Made by a program: the position numbers and the translations under genes. From Deltaproteobacteria bacterium (GTDB lineage: Bacteria; Campylobacterota_A; Desulfurellia; JAGGSF01): a DNA stretch of 21,291 bases. The stretch lies in NCBI GenBank assembly GCA_021159235.1, contig JAGGSF010000057.1:1-21291 (forward strand). Reading direction: 5' to 3'. Below are positions 15,098 to 21,291 of the stretch, piece by piece (the first letter of the stretch is position 1; each line of letters opens with the position of its first letter). The notes below the pieces were generated by a model, which worked only from the letters and a program-made list of their open reading frames with translations, had not been told where the DNA came from and did no database searches.

Positions 15098-16018
15098 ATG
15101 ATTTTACCTGAGCCTGTAATAGGTCTTGCCTTAGCTGGAGGTGGAGCAAAAGGCATAGCTCATATTGGTGTAATAGAAGTACTTGAAGAAGAAGGCATAA
15201 ACATAGATAGAATTGCGGGAACAAGCATAGGTGCAATCATAGGCGCAATGTATGCCTTAAACCCTGATATTCACCTGTTGAAACAAAAGGTAAAAGAGAT
15301 AATTAATCTGGATGCATACCAGAAACTGGCATTGGGAAAATTCAAACCCAGAAAAGGTGAAACATGGCTTGATAAATGGGTGAATAGGTTTCAAGAGGGT
15401 GCGTTACTTACAGAGTTACTTACCAAGAATGCTCTTCTCTCAAAAAAGGAAACAGACGAGATTTTCCATTATATATTTGGTGAAAAAACCTTTAATGATA
15501 CAAAGATTCCCTTTGCCAGCACAGCCCTTGACCTTTTAACAGGCAAGGATGTGGTAATGAAAAGAGGAGATTTATGGGAGGCAGTAAGAGCCAGTGCTGC
15601 TATACCTGCCATTTTCCCGCCTGTAAGACAGAAGGATAAATTGTTAGTTGACGGTGGCGTAACGGCAAATATACCTGTTAAACTGGCGTTTGATCTGGGT
15701 GCGAATATCGTAATTGCCGTGATGCTCAAAAGCACACCTTCTTCACCGGGAAAACTAAATACGGCACTGGAGATATATATGCGTAGCGAGGAACTCACTT
15801 ACATCAAACTCTGTAAGATATTATCAAAAGGAGCAGACCTTGTGATAAAACCTGATGTGGAAGGGGTTTACTGGACAGATTTTGATAAAATGGAGTTTTG
15901 TATAGAAAAGGGCAGGGAGGCAGCAAAGAGACAACTGAAAAAAATAAAAGCGGTAACTTCAAGGGAATACCTTGTCTGTAAAAAACTGTTTGGCAAACAT
16001 AAAAGTTTATGGCTGTAG
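15098..16018 (+). CDS. Patatin-like phospholipase (RssA-like)
   Basis: A 306-residue Ser-Asp dyad acyl hydrolase. The oxyanion-hole motif is GGGAKGIAHIG (14-24), the nucleophile S43 is in GTSIG (41-45) and the Asp D185 is in DGGVTANIPV. AAIPAIFPPV is also family-typical. There is no signal peptide, so it acts in the cytoplasm or at the inner membrane face. Similar proteins act on phospholipids or lysophospholipids. It precedes a PRMT-like gene by 12 bases, so the two are probably one operon. The start is set by the conserved N-terminus and lies at the predicted transcription start. Confidence 0.92.
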   Translation: MILPEPVIGLALAGGGAKGIAHIGVIEVLEEEGINIDRIAGTSIGAIIGAMYALNPDIHLLKQKVKEIINLDAYQKLALGKFKPRKGETWLDKWVNRFQEGALLTELLTKNALLSKKETDEIFHYIFGEKTFNDTKIPFASTALDLLTGKDVVMKRGDLWEAVRASAAIPAIFPPVRQKDKLLVDGGVTANIPVKLAFDLGANIVIAVMLKSTPSSPGKLNTALEIYMRSEELTYIKLCKILSKGADLVIKPDVEGVYWTDFDKMEFCIEKGREAAKRQLKKIKAVTSREYLVCKKLFGKHKSLWL

Positions 16019-16030
16019 TTGGAGGATATT

Positions 16031-17032
16031 ATGAGAACAGGTTATGAAGGTTTAGGCCCTCACAAAATGATGATAAGTGATGTTGTGCGTACCGCATCCT
16101 ACCGCAAGGCAATATTTGAGATAGTTAGAAGAGGAGATGTGGTGGCTGATATTGGCACAGGAGTTGGTATTCTGGCCTTTTTTGCCTGTCAGGCTGGGGC
16201 AAGCAGGGTGTATGCGATTGAGGCAAGTGATATAATTGAAGTGGCTAAACAAGCTCGAGTAGGCGGTTTAGAAAAACGGGTAACATTCATTAAAAGTTTC
16301 TCTGAAATGGCAAAATTACCAGAAAAGGTTGATGTTATAATATCGGAGATAATAGGTACCTTTGCTGTTGAGGAAAATATATTGGCTGTCATTTCTGACG
16401 CCAGGAAGCGTTTTCTTAAAGATAATGGAATCTTAATTCCCTCTTCTATTAAAATGATGATTGTGCCTGTAGAATCTTTTGATTTATATAAAGAGATTGA
16501 ATTCTGGAGTGAGGATATTTATGGAATTGATTTTTCTTCCATTCATAAGATGGCAGCAAACAACCGATATATTAAATCACTTGATCCAGGTTATTTTTTG
16601 AGCAAGCCTTTATCAATAAATAGTATTGATTTTTACACGGTGGAAAGCAAAGATTTATACATAAATAATATGGTTTCGTTTACAATTGAAAGAGCGGGCG
16701 TTCTACACGGTTTTGGAGGATGGTTTGAAGCCAATCTTTCCAAAAGCATCACGCTCAGTACCGCGCCTCCCAATCCAACTACCAGCTGGAAAAATGTATT
16801 TTTCCCTGTTGAGAAGCCCGTTGATGTTGAAAGCGGAGATAGTGTGGTGATAAGGATGGAGGTAAACCCCATAGGTATAGATTTTGTTTGGAACTGGGAT
16901 GTAGATGTTCTTAGCAAAGAAGGAAATAAGAAGGCTCAGTTTAGCCATAGCACACTTCAGGGTTCTCCTCATTCTGATGAGGGTTTTCCAGCCGGGCTCA
17001 TTTCCTGCTTATCAGAAGAAAGTCAGCCATAA
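16031..17032 (+). CDS. PRMT-like SAM-dependent methyltransferase (protein arginine methyltransferase fold)
   Basis: A 333-residue protein that follows the class I PRMT layout throughout. HKMMISDVVRTASYRKAIF at the N-terminus matches the eukaryotic Y-x-HxxML-D-RT-Y segment. Motif I is VADIGTGVGIL. The double-E loop IISEIIGTFAVEENIL keeps both glutamates at the PRMT spacing of nine. A C-terminal beta-barrel follows (FGGWFEANL, STAPPNPTTSWKN). The THW loop reads TSW, losing the His. PRMT-fold enzymes are uncommon in bacteria; the substrate is unknown and need not be protein. GGAGG with five-base spacing supports ATG 16031 over an in-frame TTG at 16019. Confidence 0.85.
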   Translation: MRTGYEGLGPHKMMISDVVRTASYRKAIFEIVRRGDVVADIGTGVGILAFFACQAGASRVYAIEASDIIEVAKQARVGGLEKRVTFIKSFSEMAKLPEKVDVIISEIIGTFAVEENILAVISDARKRFLKDNGILIPSSIKMMIVPVESFDLYKEIEFWSEDIYGIDFSSIHKMAANNRYIKSLDPGYFLSKPLSINSIDFYTVESKDLYINNMVSFTIERAGVLHGFGGWFEANLSKSITLSTAPPNPTTSWKNVFFPVEKPVDVESGDSVVIRMEVNPIGIDFVWNWDVDVLSKEGNKKAQFSHSTLQGSPHSDEGFPAGLISCLSEESQP

Positions 17033-17056
17033 TCTTCAACAAATTTCTCAATCCAG

Positions 17057-17875
17057 TCACGAGGCATCTTCGTACCTATTGATACAAGAGTTGTTTGCTT
17101 GACAGATAGGACAAAAATAACAACTCCTTCCTGCTATAATCTCTCTTTTAAGCTTATGATTTTCATTACGGGGACACTTCATGTCTGTGTTTCGATGAAC
17201 AATGAGCCAGGATGAATCAAAATACATGTTACAATCAATTGCTTCTTCTAATACCATTTTCATACTCTTGAATAGTTTTTTCCTTTGCTTCAAACCAATA
17301 GTTTCAATGCTTTTATGGGGATCTATCTTAGCCTTAAATAATATCTCATCAGAATAAACATTTCCAATTCCGGCAATATTTCTTTGATCTAACAGAAAGG
17401 CTTTTATGTTTTTTCGCTGGTGCCTATCTAAGATTTTAAAAAAGTCCTTTTCAGAAATGGTCAGGGGTTCTGGCCCCATTTCCCTTATCAGTTTTACCTC
17501 TTCCGGATCTTCTACCAAGTAAATTTTAGCCAATTTTCTTATGCTAAACAATCTAAGTTCATAACCATTCTCAAATTTTATAACCAGACGAGTGAACCTA
17601 TCCTTTTTTGTATTTTGTTTTACATAGTGCAAATTTCCTGTCATTCCGAAATGAAGTATAAGTTTTTCAGGAATGTTCTTAATCTCACAGATCAAAAACT
17701 TCCCCCTCCTGTTGATATCTATAAATCTTCTTCCTACAAGCTTACTCTTTAAATCTTTAAAGTTTATATTTCTGATCAAATCTTTACAGCTACATTGAAC
17801 ATCAATTATAACTTTGTTGAGAGAAGTTTTCTTAAAATATGTTTTAAAAGATTCAACATCTGGTAACTCTGGCAT
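17057..17875 (-). CDS. mutM: Formamidopyrimidine-DNA glycosylase (Fpg/Nei family)
   Basis: A 272-residue bifunctional glycosylase/AP lyase excising oxidised purines such as 8-oxoguanine. The processed N-terminus PELPDVE gives the catalytic Pro and Glu, and K59 in RRGKF is the conserved lysine. The helix-two-turn-helix is present (DQRNIAGIGNVYSDEILFKA). The C-terminal finger starts KCPRNENH, ending RSCYFCPICQ. One of the first two Cys ligands is missing from its usual CxxC place, so H may substitute. No Shine-Dalgarno precedes the ATG. An 11-bp perfect hairpin separates it from the upstream gene. The PELPDVE form and phylogeny may suggest transfer, which I cannot test. Confidence 0.92.
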   Translation of the reverse strand: MPELPDVESFKTYFKKTSLNKVIIDVQCSCKDLIRNINFKDLKSKLVGRRFIDINRRGKFLICEIKNIPEKLILHFGMTGNLHYVKQNTKKDRFTRLVIKFENGYELRLFSIRKLAKIYLVEDPEEVKLIREMGPEPLTISEKDFFKILDRHQRKNIKAFLLDQRNIAGIGNVYSDEILFKAKIDPHKSIETIGLKQRKKLFKSMKMVLEEAIDCNMYFDSSWLIVHRNTDMKCPRNENHKLKREIIAGRSCYFCPICQANNSCINRYEDAS

Positions 17876-17892
17876 TGTTTCTGCAGTTGCAA

Positions 17893-17917
17893 GCTTAAAT
17901 CTCAGGGAGATTTAAGC
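17893..17917. terminator. Perfect 11-bp hairpin at the end of the thioredoxin-fold gene
   Basis: GCTTAAATCTC (17893-17903), three-base loop, GAGATTTAAGC (17907-17917). It overlaps the stop codon of the minus-strand gene 17912-18772. On the plus strand it is followed by ACCTTTTT, a U-tract; on the minus strand by TTGCAACTGC, which is not. It may thus end plus-strand antisense transcripts better than the operon, or protect the upstream mRNA. Confidence 0.7.
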
Positions 17918-18772
17918 ACCTTTTTGCCTTTCAGCTTTTTCAACAAAGTGCCGCAATAAGCCAAAGCTTGCACCTCTTACTACATAAGAATCTACAACAA
18001 AGGTCGGGGTGCCATTGGAATGCAGTGTTTCAAGCATTTCCCTTTCATTTGCTTCTATAATATCTCTGGTTTTCTTGCTCTGCGCTATTTTAACTGCTTT
18101 TACATAATCAATCTTATTCTTTTTGCACCAGTCCTTTATCCTTTTTACTATTTCTTCTTTATTTTTACCGGCAATTGAAAAAAGCAGAGGAGAAATATCC
18201 CGTTTAAAATGGGACACGGCGATAAACATCCCGGTTAAGAAGCGATTTTTCTCATTGGAATGAATTAGAACTGGTTTTATATAAACATTCGCAGGCAGTT
18301 TTTTCTCTTTTACGAGGTTTAAAACTTGAGCTTTGCCTATCTTACAATAAGGGCATTCAAAATCGAGATACATAACAATATTAAACTTAGAATTCTCTGC
18401 TCTGTGAACCGTTACGGCGTTTTTAACGGACACACTAACTCTGTTTTTTTCGGCAAGGGCAGCGAAAAGAAGGGGATAATGATTTTTCCCCTCGACTTGA
18501 ACCGCACCGGTAATGACTATATCTCCGTTGGAGGCAAAAGGGATAATTTTTTGTTGTTTGTCTTTCTTTAAAGTAACGGTTATCAGATGAAATCCCTGAA
18601 GTCCTGATATTTTACCTTCATCTTTTACTTTTACCTCTATTCCCCTTGCAGAATATTGTTTTATCTGTCTTTCAAAGATATAATTAACTGTTTCCCGGGG
18701 CGAAGCTGCATAACTCAGAACGGGAGTAAGTACTGCTAACATCAAACAGATCTTCAGAAAATATTGCTTCAT
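17912..18772 (-). CDS. Exported DsbC/DsbA-like thioredoxin-fold protein
   Basis: A 286-residue protein with a Sec signal peptide (MKQYFLKICLMLAVLTPVLSYA, 22 residues, written in two parts: basic MKQYFLK, hydrophobic core, SYA cleavage). Residues about 24-120 resemble the DsbC-type N-terminal domain, including a GDIVITGAVQV strand. The thioredoxin domain carries C140-P-Y-C143 and the cis-Pro motif GTPTF. It should form, reduce or isomerise disulfides, or deliver thiols, outside the membrane. The ATG at 18772 is chosen because AGGAGG lies nine bases upstream. An ATG at 18790 precedes that site. The gene is preceded by an unrecognised gene and followed by fpg. Confidence 0.85.
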   Translation of the reverse strand: MKQYFLKICLMLAVLTPVLSYAASPRETVNYIFERQIKQYSARGIEVKVKDEGKISGLQGFHLITVTLKKDKQQKIIPFASNGDIVITGAVQVEGKNHYPLLFAALAEKNRVSVSVKNAVTVHRAENSKFNIVMYLDFECPYCKIGKAQVLNLVKEKKLPANVYIKPVLIHSNEKNRFLTGMFIAVSHFKRDISPLLFSIAGKNKEEIVKRIKDWCKKNKIDYVKAVKIAQSKKTRDIIEANEREMLETLHSNGTPTFVVDSYVVRGASFGLLRHFVEKAERQKGA

Positions 18773-18793
18773 ATTACAAAACCTCCTCATAAA

Positions 18794-19423
18794 TTAAGAC
18801 TTCTTTTTCTTAAGAGTATCACTCAGATAGCGGTGAATCTCATCCAGAACAGGAGGAGCTATATAGAAAACCTCAATGTTGGATGGAAATTGGAACTGAT
18901 TGTTCTCTAAGGCAAACAGTATTCCTGCCTCTCCATCCTGAATCGTTTCTGTTATTTTGTTTACAACATATTCGTTTCTCTTTTTAGCAGCTTTGTTGTA
19001 GGCTTCAGAGATGATCTTCATCGCATTCTGGCTCTCAACCCCTATCATAATGCATCGTTGCCAATCCAGTGTTTCCTTTAACACTTCGTCATCTTCTACC
19101 GCAAAGAGTTTTGCTCCTCTATCCAGCATCTCCTTGACAATCTTAAAACTGCCCCGATTTAAATTTTCAATCACCTTTAATCCCTCTTCTCCCTCCTTTG
19201 GAACAAACTCATGATAGATGTTTTTGACCTTTCCCATCTTAAGTTCCAGATTTTCTACCTGCTTTTTGGCCTGTTTCCAGTATTCCTCCAGCTTTTTCTC
19301 ATACTCTTCCTTTTCTTTATCATCCAATCCTATCTGTGAGGATATAAGGGGAATAAGATACAACCTCTTCTTATCCTTAAATTTTTCAACTGAAGGTTTT
19401 TCCATCTTACCCAATTCTGGCAT
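18794..19423 (-). CDS. Unrecognised 209-residue charged protein
   Basis: I do not recognise this family with confidence. The N-terminus MPELGKMEKP is followed by a basic segment and LYLIPLISS, a probable coiled coil (about residues 34-65; KEKEEYEKKLEEYWKQAKK), then an alternating alpha/beta part (GSFKIVKEMLDRGAKLFAVEDD; MIGVESQNAM) and a C-terminal segment (AGILFALENNQFQFPS, VFYIAPPVLDEIHRYL). No signal peptide, membrane helix or catalytic motif is evident. The layout faintly recalls release-factor-like C-terminal folds, which I do not assert. It lies between coaE (one base) and the DsbC-like gene (a few bases), so it is operonic. Confidence 0.75.
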   Translation of the reverse strand: MPELGKMEKPSVEKFKDKKRLYLIPLISSQIGLDDKEKEEYEKKLEEYWKQAKKQVENLELKMGKVKNIYHEFVPKEGEEGLKVIENLNRGSFKIVKEMLDRGAKLFAVEDDEVLKETLDWQRCIMIGVESQNAMKIISEAYNKAAKKRNEYVVNKITETIQDGEAGILFALENNQFQFPSNIEVFYIAPPVLDEIHRYLSDTLKKKKS

Positions 19424-19424
19424 A

Positions 19425-20021
19425 TCATCCTCCTTTAATCTTGCTCCAGATGTTTTTCACCTGCTTGAAGGTATCATCCTTTGTTCCCCTATTGTCTATA
19501 ACAATCTGTGCTCTTTTCTTCTTCTCCTCTATATCCATCTGCAGCTTCAATCTCTTTTCTGCTTCTTCTTCAGAAATCTTGTTTCTCTCCATTATTCTTT
19601 TTATCTGTGTCTCTCTGTCTATATAGACCACAATAACCACATCAAACATATTTTCCATCTTTTTTTCATAAAGTAAAGGAACATCGTATACAATAACCGC
19701 ATCTCTATCCTTTTTTCTTACATTTTCTATAAATGCCTCTCTCATCTCTGCTACTTTGGGATGAACGACACTCTCCAAGAATCTCAACTCCTGTTTGTTA
19801 TTTATTACAATCTGACCCAGTTTTTTCCTGTCTATCTCTCCGCTTTCGTTCAATATAACATTTCCAAAATGCTTTAACAGCTTCTGATAGACATCTTCCT
19901 GGTGTAATGCCTTATGAGACAGTTCATCTGCATCCAGTGTATATGCACCCATTCTTTCAAACATCTTTCTTACCGTGGTTTTGCCCGAAGCGATACCACC
20001 GGTAAGACCGATGAGCCTCAT
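19425..20021 (-). CDS. coaE: Dephospho-CoA kinase
   Basis: A 198-residue P-loop kinase performing the last step of CoA synthesis. P-loop GGIASGKTT (8-16), DADELSH, the VHP motif and DVPLLYE are all present. YIDRETQIKRIMERN is typical. The ATG at 20021 overlaps the upstream stop by one base (TAATG) and has AAGGGAG about nine bases upstream. A further in-frame ATG at 20045 would add eight residues and has no such site. The C-terminus ends at KNIWSKIKGG, the normal length. Confidence 0.95.
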   Translation of the reverse strand: MRLIGLTGGIASGKTTVRKMFERMGAYTLDADELSHKALHQEDVYQKLLKHFGNVILNESGEIDRKKLGQIVINNKQELRFLESVVHPKVAEMREAFIENVRKKDRDAVIVYDVPLLYEKKMENMFDVVIVVYIDRETQIKRIMERNKISEEEAEKRLKLQMDIEEKKKRAQIVIDNRGTKDDTFKQVKNIWSKIKGG

Positions 20022-20647
20022 TATAAAAACTCCCTTAAAGGACATACATCACATCGAGGATTCCTCTTGCAGTATGTTTTACCCAGCTTGACGATCAAGG
20101 CATGATAATTCTTATACAGTTCAATATCCAGGGGAATGTTTTCCATAAATATTTTTTGTATCTCACCGTATCTGTTTGAAGATGTGATTTCGTGCCTGTG
20201 AACCAGTCTTCTGGTATATGCATCAACCACGAAAAAAGGGCAGGAAAGAACATATAAAAGAATAGAATCCGCTGTTTCTTCACCTATACCCTTAATGGAG
20301 AGAAGTTCTGAACGCAACTTTCTACAGGAATATTCTTTCAGTCTCGAAAAGCCTCCTTTGTGGTGTAGCCAGGATGCAAAATTTTTCAAATACTGTGCCT
20401 TGGAATTGAAAAAACCTGCAGGTGAAATAAGTTTCTTTATCCTTTCTTCTTCTGCACTGAAGATAGCAGAGAAACTGCACAGATTTGCCTGTTTTAAGTT
20501 TTGAATTGCCTTTTCTACATTTTTCCAGGCTGTATTCTGAGTAAGGATAGCACCAATTGCTATTTCATCCTCTGTTTCTCCAGGCCACCAGTTTTGATGG
20601 CCAAACACAGAGAACAGCTTTTCATAGATAGAAATAAGATCAGGCAT
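20021..20647 (-). CDS. Endonuclease III-related DNA glycosylase, MagIII/COG2231 type
   Basis: A 208-residue HhH-GPD protein. WWPGETEDEIAIGAILTQNT and WKNVEKAI match the endonuclease III relatives typified by H. pylori MagIII, a 3-methyladenine glycosylase. The hairpin LLSIKGIGEETAD precedes the catalytic D142 in VVDAYTRRL. The lyase Lys of endonuclease III is replaced by Glu (GEETA), so a monofunctional glycosylase is expected. The C-terminal cluster has C193, C199 and C202, but the fourth Cys is missing: the protein stops at CPLREFL. Iron-sulfur binding is therefore uncertain. Overlaps the upstream Usp gene by eight bases. Confidence 0.88.
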   Translation of the reverse strand: MPDLISIYEKLFSVFGHQNWWPGETEDEIAIGAILTQNTAWKNVEKAIQNLKQANLCSFSAIFSAEEERIKKLISPAGFFNSKAQYLKNFASWLHHKGGFSRLKEYSCRKLRSELLSIKGIGEETADSILLYVLSCPFFVVDAYTRRLVHRHEITSSNRYGEIQKIFMENIPLDIELYKNYHALIVKLGKTYCKRNPRCDVCPLREFL

Positions 20648-21107
20648 TTTTCCAGTACTGGTTTAGCCTTCCCTTCACATCCTCGGGTTTAATAATGGTA
20701 ACAGGTATGGGAGATTTTCTTGTTACCTTTACAGCTACGCTACCTACAAACATCTCCCTTAATGCTCCTCTACCATGCGAAGAGACAACTATATGATCTA
20801 CTTTTTTCTCAACAGCTGTTTTAACAATCTCATCCGATGGTTCACCTGATCTTATGGTGTACTTTATCTCTAAGCCCTGTTCTTTGAATTTTTTCTGTAT
20901 GCTCTTCAGCCTTTTTTCTGCTTCTTTCTGAATGATACCCTGCAACTCTGCTGCACTGGTATAGATTGCAGAAATAATACCCCTCATATCCACTACATAA
21001 ACGAGGATAATATCTCCTTTTTTTAAGTATTCATTCTGTATAACAAACTCTATTGCTTCTAAGGATACTTCAGAGAGATCAGTAGGAATGAGAATTTTCA
21101 TCTTCAA
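20640..21107 (-). CDS. Universal stress protein, UspA family
   Basis: A 155-residue Usp, first gene of a minus-strand run of six. KILIPTDLSEVSLEAIEF opens the fold, and SSHGRGALREMFVGSVAVKV is the nucleotide loop. The first Gly of G-x2-G-x9-GS is Ser here, so ATP binding is probable but not certain. It differs clearly from the Usp at 8059. AAGGAG lies close before the ATG. It stands at the head of a run with two repair glycosylases and an exported thiol protein, which fits a stress-related role. Confidence 0.93.
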   Translation of the reverse strand: MKMKILIPTDLSEVSLEAIEFVIQNEYLKKGDIILVYVVDMRGIISAIYTSAAELQGIIQKEAEKRLKSIQKKFKEQGLEIKYTIRSGEPSDEIVKTAVEKKVDHIVVSSHGRGALREMFVGSVAVKVTRKSPIPVTIIKPEDVKGRLNQYWKNA

Positions 21108-21121
21108 CTCCTTTTTAGTTC

Positions 21122-21150
21122 ATGATACCAGATTTTGCAGTTCTAAACAA
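21122..21150 (-). promoter_or_regulatory. Promoter for the Usp-glycosylase-coaE operon
   Basis: On the minus strand, TTGTTT (21150-21145), a 17-base spacer and TATCAT (21127-21122), with the Usp Shine-Dalgarno just downstream. Confidence 0.5.
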
Positions 21151-21183
21151 CAGTGTTAAATACTTCCAGAGAACAACTAACAA

Positions 21184-21239
21184 TTTACATTTATTTTATC
21201 ATTTCTTAACACTTTCTTAACATCTATTTTTTGTAATAA
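21184..21239 (+). promoter_or_regulatory. Pho-box-like array of four 11-bp-phased hexamers plus -10
   Basis: TTTACA (21184), TTTATC (21195), TTAACA (21206) and TTAACA (21217) start exactly 11 bases apart. The last two sit in identical TTTCTTAACA decamers (21202-21211 and 21213-21222). TAATAA (21234-21239) lies 11 bases after the last. This matches the Bacillus-type PhoP box (TTAACA-like repeats, about 11-bp period) in the place of the -35. The regulator is inferred from consensus only. Confidence 0.55.
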
Positions 21240-21267
21240 AACAAACAAATTTTGAAGGAGGTTTTCT

Positions 21268-21291
21268 ATGAAAAGGTTTTTTGTATGTGTG
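21268..21291 (+). CDS. Start of a probably exported protein (cut by window)
   Basis: Only eight codons are present: MKRFFVCV. A strong GAAGGAGG lies six bases before the ATG. The basic start followed by hydrophobic residues suits a signal peptide or membrane anchor. A Pho-box-like array upstream makes a phosphate-binding protein (PstS) or another phosphate-starvation protein the most economical guess, but no sequence here tests it. Confidence 0.5.

Noticed and set aside
15469-15798. Minus-strand 109-codon frame
   Set aside because: Antisense to the patatin catalytic core, without ribosome site or recognisable motif.

Overview
This is a compact, low-GC bacterial chromosome segment with 26 protein genes, two of them cut by the window edges, and one tRNA gene. 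Genes abut or overlap almost everywhere. No stretch over 300 bases lacks a gene; the largest gap (about 160 bases, 21108-21267) is a divergent promoter region. The block ispE-spoVG-tRNA-Gln-prs-rplY-pth is a core-chromosome arrangement I associate with Deltaproteobacteria-like and deep-branching thermophilic or anaerobic lineages. I cannot name the phylum with confidence. No phage, IS, CRISPR or defence module is visible.

Layout. (1) 1-1575, minus: a PriA homologue running off the left edge that has lost nearly every helicase signature and its zinc module. (2) 1627-8514, plus: a nine-gene run with an embedded tRNA. It holds punA (purine nucleoside phosphorylase), an MTA/SAH/adenosine-type deaminase, ispE, spoVG, tRNA-Gln(UUG), prs, rplY/ctc, pth, asd and a universal stress protein. 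(3) 8516-11765, minus: dedA, then an unrecognised Cys-containing protein, then an EF-G-like GTPase, all overlapping. (4) 11864-14038, plus: an excisionase-type HTH fused to a periplasmic-binding-protein-like domain, followed by a ClC anion transporter. (5) 14160-14342, plus: a 60-residue zinc-ribbon protein behind a hairpin and a good promoter. It converges on yggS (minus). (6) 15098-17032, plus: a patatin phospholipase and a PRMT-like methyltransferase. (7) 17057-21107, minus: a second universal stress protein, a MagIII-like glycosylase, coaE, an unrecognised protein, an exported DsbC/DsbA-like thioredoxin-fold protein and Fpg. (8) 21268-end, plus: the first eight codons of a probably exported protein behind four 11-bp-phased TTAACA-like hexamers that resemble a Pho box.

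Working together. The deaminase and PNP form a plausible two-step salvage route for adenosine-type by-products such as MTA, SAH or 5'-deoxyadenosine, and PRPP synthetase downstream would recharge the base. The minus operon on the right mixes stress, base-excision repair, CoA synthesis and envelope thiol chemistry. The HTH/PBP regulator and ClC look like a sensor-transporter pair.

Most notable: the PriA pseudo-helicase at the left edge, a Pho-box-like array at the right edge, three start codons lying only about 5-10 bases from good -10 boxes (probable leaderless or near-leaderless mRNAs), a bacterial PRMT-like enzyme with both double-E-loop glutamates, overlapping alternative hairpins after the ClC gene, and a 22-bp perfect palindrome inside asd. 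I found no clear novel multi-gene system.
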